A DNA stretch of 64,000 nt. Origin: Flavobacteriales bacterium. GTDB lineage: Bacteria > Bacteroidota > Bacteroidia > UBA10329. The notes beneath the pieces were generated by a model, which saw nothing but the letters and a program-made list of their open reading frames with translations, did no database searches and was not told the DNA's origin. The position numbers and the translations under genes are program-made. This document shows positions 55,071 through 63,217 of this stretch, one piece after another (the first letter of the stretch is position 1; every line of letters begins with the position of its first letter). Location: the NCBI GenBank assembly GCA_021739625.1, contig JAIPBJ010000009.1:1-64000 (forward strand), written 5' to 3'.

Positions 55071-56219
55071 ATGGCATCAAAAAGCCCGTCAGGCCTATCG
55101 TTTGTAAATGTGTCCATTGCGGTGCTGCTCACAGCCGTGCTGGTGGAAGCGGTATTCAGACTTGTAGTGTTCAAGGAGGGTACAATGTACCAGAACCTGC
55201 ACCACGGGCTCATAAACGGAACACCGGGCTATGCCTCGGCCCCGTTTCTCAATTATGTGAACAACCCTAAGCTCAGGAATGACCGGGGCGAGTATCAGGT
55301 GAACACCATGGGCATCCGCTATCCCAACGAGATAGAGATCCCCAAACCCGACAGCACTCTCCGCATTCTCTTCCTTGGCGGCTCCACCACCTTTGGCGAT
55401 GTGGATGACGACTATCCGATGTTCTCCGCCATCATTGAAGACTCGCTGGCCGGAAAGATCCGCTCGATCGACCCGCGTTTCAACAAGGTGGAATGCCTCA
55501 ATGCCGGGGCACACGGCCTCACATCAGCAGAACTGCTCACCCACTATCAGTTCCGTCATCAGTATGTGGAACCAGATCTGGTAGTGGTGCATGCGGGTGC
55601 CAATGACGCCTTCTGCTATTGCGATGTGAACGGGGCCACCTACCAGCCCGACTATCATAACTGTAGAAGGGTTTTCAGAGACATCACCGTGGCCACAGAT
55701 GTGGACAAGGCACTGATGCACTCGCGGGCCGTGGCCTTCGTGCTGATACATCTCAAGTTCAGTGAATATCTTGAGACCACCTTCGAGCACAATCCGTTCT
55801 TCAGCTTCAGGCCGGGCGAGCCGTGGCATCCGCTGGCCAACGATTCACTTCGCTCTGCCAAGTACAATGCTTTCCACAATAACATCAGCGCCATTGTGAA
55901 ACTGGCCTCCATGCGCGAAGCCGATGTGCTGCTTGTGCCTGAGGTGATTGACAGCACCTTCATGCCTGAGCCGTTCAACGAGGTGTTGCCTCGGTCGCTC
56001 AGGATGCATTGCGGCTTTCTCGAAAGCATAGCAGCGCTGGAACCAAACGCCACCTACTGCCATCTGTCCACCGAGCTGTTCACCAAGGACGTGTTCATCA
56101 CCAATGATGACGGGTTGCATGTGAGCGCCAAGGGCGAGGAGCTCAAGGCACAGATGATGGAGGCGGCCATTGTAGAAATACTTCGGAGTAGGAACGAAAA
56201 AGCCACGCATCCCCTCTGA
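55071..56219 (+). CDS. Membrane-anchored SGNH hydrolase, copy A
   Basis: 382 aa. One N-terminal helix (FVNVSIAVLLTAVLVEAVFRLVVF) anchors a periplasmic SGNH/GDSL domain: nucleophile Ser105 in FLGGSTTFGD, Gly in NAGAHG, Asn178 in HAGANDAF, and Asp347/His350 in DDGLH. Such enzymes remove acetyl or acyl groups from glycans or lipids. Copy B follows one base after the stop with the same catalytic positions, so the pair arose by duplication. It is the first gene after a divergent promoter. Confidence 0.88.
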   Translation: MASKSPSGLSFVNVSIAVLLTAVLVEAVFRLVVFKEGTMYQNLHHGLINGTPGYASAPFLNYVNNPKLRNDRGEYQVNTMGIRYPNEIEIPKPDSTLRILFLGGSTTFGDVDDDYPMFSAIIEDSLAGKIRSIDPRFNKVECLNAGAHGLTSAELLTHYQFRHQYVEPDLVVVHAGANDAFCYCDVNGATYQPDYHNCRRVFRDITVATDVDKALMHSRAVAFVLIHLKFSEYLETTFEHNPFFSFRPGEPWHPLANDSLRSAKYNAFHNNISAIVKLASMREADVLLVPEVIDSTFMPEPFNEVLPRSLRMHCGFLESIAALEPNATYCHLSTELFTKDVFITNDDGLHVSAKGEELKAQMMEAAIVEILRSRNEKATHPL

Positions 56220-56220
56220 C

Positions 56221-57351
56221 ATGTCCAAGGCACACCCATGGAAGTGGCCGGTCATCGGGCTGTTCATCCTGTTGTTGGTGGCAGCCATAGAGATTACGGT
56301 ACGACTGGTGGTCTTCAAAGACAGCAGCGCCTACAATGGCGTGCGCAACTATGTGCTTTCCACAGAGAGCTCCCCGCAGTATAGGGCGCAGCCCTTTCTC
56401 AACTACATGAATTTTCCGGGGATGCCCGATCCCGAGGGCGTGTCGCAGATCAACCGGATGGGTCTGCGCCATCGCACTGAGGCCACCCTGCCGAAACCTG
56501 CCGAAAACTACCGGATGCTCTTTCTTGGCGGATCGACCACATTCGGGGAGGTGGACACCCCTGAAGAGGCCTTTCCTGCCATTGTGCAGGAGACCCTCAA
56601 CCATTCGGAAGTGGCGCTCCCTTCAGGGGCACGGACGGTGGAATGTCTGAACGGGGGCATGGGCGCGGCCACATCGGCCGAGATCTTTACCCACTACCTC
56701 ATGCGCTATCGCTACCTCGATGCCGACATGGTGGTGATACACGCAGGCATCAATGACGCATTCGCCTATCCCGCCCTTCCTGGCTATGTCTATCAGCCGG
56801 ATTATCACACCAGCAAGCGGGTGATGCAGGACATGCCCACAGTGACCCCCGCCCTTCGCCTGCTGTGCCGCTCCTTTACGTTGGCGAGCATTCTCATACC
56901 TCACTACTTTCCTATTCAGGTCAATTCAGATTTCACCACCAACGACTTCTTTGATTATCACAACCGCGATCAGTGGCTTGCCTCAGGGAACGTGGCTGCG
57001 CGCGACACCACATACAACGCATTCTACCGCAACCTACAGGCCCTGATAAAACTGTTGAAGGAAGAAGGGAAGGCCGTGCTTCTGGTGACCGAGGTGGTGG
57101 AATACTCCATGATGCCCGTTGAAGCACGCAGCATGCTCGAGGGCGGGATCGAATGGAATGCCGAACTGATGACGAAACTGGCTGCCGAGATGGAGGTGCC
57201 GCTATTGAAGTTGGACAAGGCCGAATTTCCGCCCGACCTGTTCATCGCCAATGACGGCATTCATGTCAATGGCCTTGGCGAACAGAAGAAGGCAGAGCGG
57301 ATTACTGCTGCCATCCGCAGCGCATGGGATGCAAACGTGCCACCGCATTGA
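56221..57351 (+). CDS. Membrane-anchored SGNH hydrolase, copy B
   Basis: 376 aa. N-terminal helix (WPVIGLFILLLVAAIEITVRLVVF), then Ser105 in FLGGSTTFGE, Asn178 in HAGINDAF and an Asp-x-x-His in NDGIHVNG, aligned position for position with copy A. The middle region differs (PALPGYVYQPDYHTSKRVMQDM), so substrates may differ. Starts directly after copy A, probably the same transcript. Confidence 0.88.
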   Translation: MSKAHPWKWPVIGLFILLLVAAIEITVRLVVFKDSSAYNGVRNYVLSTESSPQYRAQPFLNYMNFPGMPDPEGVSQINRMGLRHRTEATLPKPAENYRMLFLGGSTTFGEVDTPEEAFPAIVQETLNHSEVALPSGARTVECLNGGMGAATSAEIFTHYLMRYRYLDADMVVIHAGINDAFAYPALPGYVYQPDYHTSKRVMQDMPTVTPALRLLCRSFTLASILIPHYFPIQVNSDFTTNDFFDYHNRDQWLASGNVAARDTTYNAFYRNLQALIKLLKEEGKAVLLVTEVVEYSMMPVEARSMLEGGIEWNAELMTKLAAEMEVPLLKLDKAEFPPDLFIANDGIHVNGLGEQKKAERITAAIRSAWDANVPPH

Positions 57352-57440
57352 CCGGGCTGGCTGCTATTGCCCACAATCCCTTATTCCGACACCGCATCCA
57401 ATTCCTCCTATGCACTCCAACCCCTCTAAGGTGGTTCATC

Positions 57441-57448
57441 TACATTTG
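57441..57448 (+). promoter_or_regulatory. -7 box TACATTTG for radical SAM copy 2
   Basis: Exact TAnnTTTG match ~70 bp before the ATG at 57517; it falls inside the longer track ORF, supporting the shorter start. Confidence 0.6.
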
Positions 57449-57516
57449 TGTCCCGATGCCCCTTGAATCAAAGTGGGATCAGGACAGATGCTCCATTTAA
57501 AAGCCCATCAACATAT

Positions 57517-59097
57517 ATGAAGGTCTGTCTTATCAAACCTCCTGTTCTCTACAAGGCCGTGTCGGTGTCACTGATGCCTTCGCCTCCGTTGGGACTGGCA
57601 TACATTGCCGGGGCGCTTGTGGCCGCAGGCCACGAGGTGTCGGTGATCGATGCCACTGCTGAAGGTCTGAGCCGATCGGAGCTTTTCGAGGACGGTATCT
57701 ACCTGTTCGGACTCAACGCAAGGGATATCATTGACAGGATGGACCCTGATGCCGAGGTCATCTGCTTCAGCTTCATGTTCACCAACAACTGGCTCTATGA
57801 CAGACATCTGGTGGCGGAGGTGCGCAGGGCCTTTCCACACGCCATCATGGTGGCGGGCGGGGAGCATGCCACTGCAGCACCGGAGTTCTGCCTGCATCAG
57901 GCGCCCGGCCTGGACCATATAGTGCTCGGTGAGGGAGAGGCGACCATCATTGATCTGCTGACCAATTGCAAGAACCCTCAAGATGTGGACGGCATCGTTT
58001 ACAGGGATGGTGATGGCATCAGGGTCAACCGGAAGGGCAGCGTGAAGCGGATCAGCGCCATCGGGAACATTGCCAGGCCCGCATGGGAATTGTTCCCGCT
58101 GTCGAAATACTTTGAGAACGGTGTGGCGTATGGCATCTACAGGGGCAGGACGCTCCCGGTCATGGCCTCGCGCGGCTGCCCTTATGACTGCACCTTCTGT
58201 AGCAGCCCACAGATGTGGGGCAGAACCTACAGCATCAGAGAGCCGGAGGATTTTGTAGATGAGCTTGAGATGCTCAGAAACAACCATGGCGTCACCAACT
58301 TTGAGCTCTATGACCTCACTGCCATAATTCACCGCGAGTGGATCATACGCACCGCCAAGGAGATCATCAGGCGCAACCTGAACATCACCTACCAGATACC
58401 GGCCGGAACCCGTGCGGAGGCCATCGACCTTGAGGTGGCCGAATACCTGTACAGGTCGGGGTGCAAGAACATCACCTATGCCCCAGAGTCAGGCTCGGTC
58501 CGTGTTCTCAAGGACATCAGGAAGAAGGTGAAGCTCGATAGGATGCTCAAGTCCATCAGAGAATCCAACAGGGCGGGGCTCAACATCAAGCTCAACATCA
58601 TCATCGGTTTTCCCGATGAGACGCATCTCGACATCTGGAAGACCATCTGGTTCCTTGTAAAGGCCAGTTGGCACGGGGCGAACGACACCTCCCCGGCCGT
58701 CTTCTCGCCTTATCCCGGATCGCGCATGTTCGATGACCTGCTGAAGAAAGGACAGGTGGACCTCTACGATGACCGATACATCAAGGAGATCATCAACTCC
58801 TATGACCTCTGGCCGGGCAAGGTCTATGCAGAATGTGTGAGCCCCTTCTTTGTACGTTTGTACACCCTTGTCATCATGGCCCTGTTCTACGGTTCAAACT
58901 TTCTGTTCAGGCCGATACGCCTGTTCCACCTGATGCGCAACGTGATGAGCGACCGGCACGAGTCGCGGCTCGAGCTCTTCATTTCCAAGTCGCTCATACG
59001 CGGACGGTCTGTAAGGACAACCCGGTCTGCGGTTCACAGTAGGACGGATTCCGAGACGCGTGTGGCCCCCGTCAGCCCACATCATACCCTACACTAA
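57517..59097 (+). CDS. B12-binding-type radical SAM protein (cluster copy 2)
   Basis: 526 aa from MKVCLIKPPVLYK. N-terminal Rossmann-like domain (PPLGLAYIAGALVAAGH, MVAGGEH), radical SAM cysteines Cys221, Cys225 and Cys228 (RGCPYDCTFCSSPQ), and a C-terminal hydrophobic helix (LYTLVIMALFYGSNFLF) like copy 1. PESGS and ITYAPES after the barrel also match. It is a paralogue but more distant than copies 1 and 3 are to each other. The AspH-type gene follows 12 bp downstream. Confidence 0.9.
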   Translation: MKVCLIKPPVLYKAVSVSLMPSPPLGLAYIAGALVAAGHEVSVIDATAEGLSRSELFEDGIYLFGLNARDIIDRMDPDAEVICFSFMFTNNWLYDRHLVAEVRRAFPHAIMVAGGEHATAAPEFCLHQAPGLDHIVLGEGEATIIDLLTNCKNPQDVDGIVYRDGDGIRVNRKGSVKRISAIGNIARPAWELFPLSKYFENGVAYGIYRGRTLPVMASRGCPYDCTFCSSPQMWGRTYSIREPEDFVDELEMLRNNHGVTNFELYDLTAIIHREWIIRTAKEIIRRNLNITYQIPAGTRAEAIDLEVAEYLYRSGCKNITYAPESGSVRVLKDIRKKVKLDRMLKSIRESNRAGLNIKLNIIIGFPDETHLDIWKTIWFLVKASWHGANDTSPAVFSPYPGSRMFDDLLKKGQVDLYDDRYIKEIINSYDLWPGKVYAECVSPFFVRLYTLVIMALFYGSNFLFRPIRLFHLMRNVMSDRHESRLELFISKSLIRGRSVRTTRSAVHSRTDSETRVAPVSPHHTLH

Positions 59098-59109
59098 CAG
59101 CTCAACAGC

Positions 59110-59886
59110 ATGCCAGCAGACAGCTATGTTTGGCCAGAGGGCGAGGAGATCGTCTATCTCAGGCCTCCCAAGGAAGAGTACACCGGAAAACTGGAGTACT
59201 TCTACGACCCATCCCTCTTCCCCGAACTGCAACCGCTGGTGGACAACTGGCAGTTGCTGCGCGAAGAGATCGTGGCCCACGAGCGCACCAAAGGCATCAT
59301 GGCCGAGATGGATTCGCATGTGCCTCCCACCAACACCAAAGACCAATGGAGTCACATCTATCTGATGAACTACCTGTGGAAGTTTCACCGCAATCTGAAA
59401 CGGTTCCCGGTCATCACCAGTGTGATTGAGAAGATTCCCAACTGCGTGTATGCCACCATCAGCGTGCTGCCTCCGCACACGGACATCCTGCCCCACTGCG
59501 GCAATAGCAACGGCATTGTACGCGCCCATATTGCGCTCATCATCCCCGCTCCGGCCCCTGTTTGTGCCATAAAGGTGGGCGATGAGATGCACGGCTGGGA
59601 AGAAGGCAAGTTGCTCACCTTCACCATTGTGAACAGACACGAGGCATGGAACCGCTCGGACCACAGGCGCTACATCATGATCATCGACATTGTGCCGGAG
59701 ATGTTCAGGCACCGCACCATGGAGATCTGCGCCAAGAACCTTGGCACCTCCACCTTCAATGTCCTCTACGACAGGTTCAGGTTCATAGGCAAGCTGCCCA
59801 ATGCCGTGCATGAGCTGATGGTGGCATCCTTCAGCATCTTCTGGCGGCTCTATCTGCCCATTCAGCGCAGATTGACTTTTCTCTGA
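59110..59886 (+). CDS. Aspartyl/asparaginyl beta-hydroxylase-type dioxygenase
   Basis: 258 aa. AspH-family text: ISVLPPHTDILPHCGNSNG, with His129 in the usual PHxG position, and VNRHEAWNRSDHRRYIM with His177 and the 2-oxoglutarate Arg region. Bacterial members hydroxylate lipid A acyl chains (LpxO) or small molecules as well as proteins, so the substrate is open. It shares a transcript with radical SAM copy 2 and is convergent with the broken copy 3, 12 bp away. Confidence 0.9.
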   Translation: MPADSYVWPEGEEIVYLRPPKEEYTGKLEYFYDPSLFPELQPLVDNWQLLREEIVAHERTKGIMAEMDSHVPPTNTKDQWSHIYLMNYLWKFHRNLKRFPVITSVIEKIPNCVYATISVLPPHTDILPHCGNSNGIVRAHIALIIPAPAPVCAIKVGDEMHGWEEGKLLTFTIVNRHEAWNRSDHRRYIMIIDIVPEMFRHRTMEICAKNLGTSTFNVLYDRFRFIGKLPNAVHELMVASFSIFWRLYLPIQRRLTFL

Positions 59887-59898
59887 GAAGGATTCTGC

Positions 59899-61474
59899 TC
59901 AAGTTATGTTCATGGGTTGCGGTGCCACCTTGGGCGGTTGCTCCAGCACCGTCACCCTCCTTCTTTTCATCATTTCGATGATGGTCATCTCCCCGCGCGA
60001 CTCCGCCCTGTCCATTATCACGTTGCGCAGCGTGCGCAGCAGTCGCCAAGGGCGGAAGAGATAGTTGGAACCGTAGAACACCACGAAGTAGAGCACCTGA
60101 TATGCCCGGAGTGCCGCTGTGCCGATATGGTAGTTGTACATCCGCGCGTCCGAAACGCTGTCCACGCTCACAATCTCCTTGAAATAGGCATCCGAGTACG
60201 GGTCCACCTTCCCATCGCGCACCAGACGGTCGAACAGCTCGCTGCCCGGATAGGGCGAGAAGAACCCGGGCGACATGTCGTGCGCCCCATGCCAACTGGC
60301 CTTTATCAGAAACAGCATGGTCATCCACACATGGCGGTGCCGCTCGTCAGGGAACGCAAGGATGATGTTGAGCTTGATGTTCATCCGCTCCTTGGCCGAA
60401 TGGCCCATGGACAGCAGCATGTTGGGCAACGACACCTTTTTCTTGATGGCCTTCAGCATCTCTACACTGCCGCTTTCGGGCGCATAGGTGATGTTGCGGC
60501 AACCTGACCGGTACAGCGCATGGGCCACCTCCCTGTCTATGGCCTCGCTGCGCGTGCCGCCCGGTATCTGCCACGTGATGTTGAGCCCCCTTCTGGTCAA
60601 CTCTCCCGTGAATTCCATGATCCACTCCTTTTTGATGATGGCGGTGAGGTCGTGGAAATCGAAGTTGCTGATGCCGTAGGTGGCGATGTAGGTCTCCATC
60701 TCATCGGCCACATCAGCGGGCGTGCGCATGTAGTAGCGCGTGCCCCACATCTGCGGACTGCTGCAGAAGGTGCAGCGATAGGGGCAGCCCCGCGTGGCCA
60801 GCAATGGCAGCGATACGGTGTCGCGCTCCACCCCGAAGGTCACACGGTTCTGCATATAGTCCTTCATGGGCAGCAGGTCCCAGGCGGGCCATGGGGCGCT
60901 GTCGAGGTCGCGCATGCGGCTGCGGGCGGGCGTCCGCTGACACTGGCCTTCCCTGTCCCGGAAGGCGATGCCCGCCATGCCCTCCATCGGCAGGCCGAGA
61001 CCGATGGCCTGCACCAGCTCCACCACGGTCTCCTCGCCCTCGCCCATCACTATGGCCGAGAGGGCGCGGGTCTGCGCAAAACAAAGCTCCGGTATGGCGG
61101 TGGCGTGCTCACCGCCCGCGATGATCGTGGCCGCTGGAATCAGCTCGCCAAGGCGGTCGGCCAGTTGACGGTAGAGCGGCCAGTTGACGGTAGAGCGGCC
61201 AGTTGCCACTGAACATCATGGAGATGCCGATGATCTCCGTGGCAGGGTCCATGAGGGCGGCCATCTGGTCGGGGGTGAGGCCGTGCGCCAGAATGTCACC
61301 GTCATACCTCACATACTGCTCCATCCCGCCCGCCAATGCGTCTATCACCTGCACACGGTGGCCGGCATCGCGCAGCGCACCGGCCACGTAGGCAAGCCCC
61401 AGCGGCATGGAGGGCCTGTGGGCCAAAGAGGCCAGTCTGATGAGCCGTGGGGGGTTTACAAGACAGATGTTCAT
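59899..61474 (-). pseudogene. Radical SAM gene (cluster copy 3), frameshifted by a 19-bp tandem duplication
   Basis: Two ORFs, MNICLVNPPRLIRLASLAH (from 61474) and the longer one ending at 59899, both contain NWPLYRQLA at the junction. The DNA there has ccagttgacggtagagcgg twice in a row (61161-61179, 61180-61198). Deleting one copy gives 1557 bp, 518 codons, the same size as copy 1, and joins MFSGNWPLYRQLADRLGEL as in copy 1 (MFSGNWLFYRKLIDCVGEA). Everything else, including RGCPYRCTFCSSPQ, is intact. It may be a fresh mutation, a phase-variable state or an assembly artefact. Confidence 0.9.
61161..61198. repeat. 19-bp perfect tandem duplication
   Basis: Two head-to-tail copies of ccagttgacggtagagcgg inside radical SAM copy 3. 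The length is not a multiple of three, so it shifts the frame. Confidence 0.95.
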
Positions 61475-61508
61475 GGCACGGGCGTGGCTGTCTGGCGGCA
61501 TGGGCTGT

Positions 61509-61516
61509 CAAAGATA
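61509..61516 (-). promoter_or_regulatory. -7 box TATCTTTG for radical SAM copy 3
   Basis: Exact TAnnTTTG match 34 bp before the start of the broken gene; the promoter still looks functional. Confidence 0.55.
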
Positions 61517-61552
61517 GGCAGGATGCAAAAGGGCGCTATGGCCGCAAAGCCC

Positions 61553-61560
61553 TACTTTTG
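61553..61560 (+). promoter_or_regulatory. -7 box TACTTTTG for radical SAM copy 4
   Basis: Exact TAnnTTTG match ~31 bp before the ATG at 61592, divergent from the copy 3 promoter 36 bp away. Confidence 0.55.
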
Positions 61561-61591
61561 GGCATGGGCATCCAACCCTGTACCTGCTGAT

Positions 61592-63208
61592 ATGCGCAAA
61601 CTCAAAGTGACCTTCGTGGGGCTCGGCACCGAGCAGTTGGGCGTGAGCCAGCTCAGCGCCATCGCCAAGCAGCACGGGCATCAGGTGGGGCTGGCCTTCA
61701 GCGCATCGCTGTTCCACGACAGGTTCAATCTGGAGTTCCCTACCATCTCGCCCTTCTTTGACGACACCTCGGAGACCATCGCTGCCATACGCGAGCAGCG
61801 GCCCGATGTGCTGGCCTTCTCGGCCCTCACCAGCACCTACCAGTGGATGCTCGAAGTGGCGGCCAAGGCCAAGGAGATGGACCCGAACGTGCGCACCGTG
61901 TTCGGGGGCGTGCATCCATCGGCAGTGCCCGAGCGGGTATTGGCACGGCCGCAGGTCGATTTTGTGGTCATTGGCGAAGGGGACGATGCCTTTCCGCGCA
62001 TCCTCAGCATGGTGGCCGAGGGAACGTATGGCGACCCCATCTTCAACACCCGCTACAAGATGGCCGATGGCCGCGTGGTGGCCGGCATGCAGAAGGGTTT
62101 CCTGCAGCACCTCGACTCGCTGCCGTTCTATGACAAGCCCTTGTGGGAGGACCATGTGCGCATAGGTGACCTCTACCTCACCATGGCATCGCGCGGCTGC
62201 CCCTATCGCTGCACCTTCTGCTTCAACAACTTCTTTGCGAAGCTGCCCGAGGAGAAGAGTGGCAAGTATGTGCGCCTGCGCAGCGTGGACCACATGATAG
62301 CCGAGCTGAAGATCGCCAAGCGCAGGTACAGGCCCCATATCATCGACTTTCAGGACGATGTGTTCACCACCAGCAAGAAATGGCTGAAGGAGTTCACAGA
62401 GGTTTACAAAAGGGAGATAGGCACGCCCTACAACATCCTCACGCATCCGCGCTATTTCGATGCGGAGGTGGCCACGTGGCTCAAAGAGTCGGGCTGCCAG
62501 TGGGTGCAGATGGGCGTGCAGAGCCTCGATGAGGATTTCAAGAAGGACAACCTGATGCGCTACGAGAAGAGCGACCACGTGAGCAGCGCCCTGCAACTGA
62601 TGCACACCCACGGCCTCCATGCCAAGGTGGATCACATGTTCGGCCTGCCCAACGAGCCGGTGGAGGCGCAGGAGCTGGCCCGCGAGCTGTACAGCACCCA
62701 TCACCCCAAGCGCATACAGACCTTCTGGACCTGCTATCTGCCCGGCACTGCCATGATGAAGGAGGCCGAAGCCAACGGTTCGCTATCGAAGGAGCAGGCA
62801 GAGAAGATCAACGAGGGCGAGGACTTCTATTTCTTCCGCAACACCGACAACATCACCGATCCGAAGCTCATGGCGCGCTATCAGGCCTACGAGGTGCTGT
62901 TCCGTGTGATGCCCGCCCTGCCCGAAAGCTGGAAGGCCAAGGTGCAGGTGCGCCACTTCGAGCGGCTGCCGCATTTCCTCATCCGCCCGCTGTCGCTGCT
63001 GGCCGACATCCTATCGGGCTTCAAGCAGCGCAACCCCGAGTTCAGCGCCTATGCATGGCACAACCTCTACCACCTGTGGAAATTCACCGGAAGGAAACTG
63101 GGCTTCAAGGTGGGCAAGGCCTCGCAGGTGTTTGAGGATGTGACGTTCGATGTGCCCATGCCGACCGTGGAGCCGGAAACAACGGCCCTTGTGCAGGATG
63201 CCGCCTGA
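61592..63208 (+). CDS. B12-binding-type radical SAM protein (copy 4, different subfamily)
   Basis: 538 aa from MRKLKVTFVGLGTEQLG. N-terminal domain with DVLAFSALTSTYQWML, TVFGGVHPS and VVIGEGDDAF, as in cobalamin-dependent radical SAM enzymes; cluster cysteines Cys203, Cys207 and Cys210 (RGCPYRCTFCFNNFF). It differs from copies 1-3 in the region after the cysteines and in the C-terminal tail (YAWHNLYHLWKFTGRKLG). The start chosen follows the promoter box; the track ORF runs on into antisense of copy 3. A membrane-protein gene starts 9 bp after its stop. Confidence 0.9.
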   Translation: MRKLKVTFVGLGTEQLGVSQLSAIAKQHGHQVGLAFSASLFHDRFNLEFPTISPFFDDTSETIAAIREQRPDVLAFSALTSTYQWMLEVAAKAKEMDPNVRTVFGGVHPSAVPERVLARPQVDFVVIGEGDDAFPRILSMVAEGTYGDPIFNTRYKMADGRVVAGMQKGFLQHLDSLPFYDKPLWEDHVRIGDLYLTMASRGCPYRCTFCFNNFFAKLPEEKSGKYVRLRSVDHMIAELKIAKRRYRPHIIDFQDDVFTTSKKWLKEFTEVYKREIGTPYNILTHPRYFDAEVATWLKESGCQWVQMGVQSLDEDFKKDNLMRYEKSDHVSSALQLMHTHGLHAKVDHMFGLPNEPVEAQELARELYSTHHPKRIQTFWTCYLPGTAMMKEAEANGSLSKEQAEKINEGEDFYFFRNTDNITDPKLMARYQAYEVLFRVMPALPESWKAKVQVRHFERLPHFLIRPLSLLADILSGFKQRNPEFSAYAWHNLYHLWKFTGRKLGFKVGKASQVFEDVTFDVPMPTVEPETTALVQDAA

Positions 63209-63217
63209 AACGTGCCC

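Noticed and set aside
61564-61590. Short leader peptide MGIQPCTC before radical SAM copy 4
   Set aside because: Eight codons just after the promoter box can occur by chance; no attenuator structure was seen.
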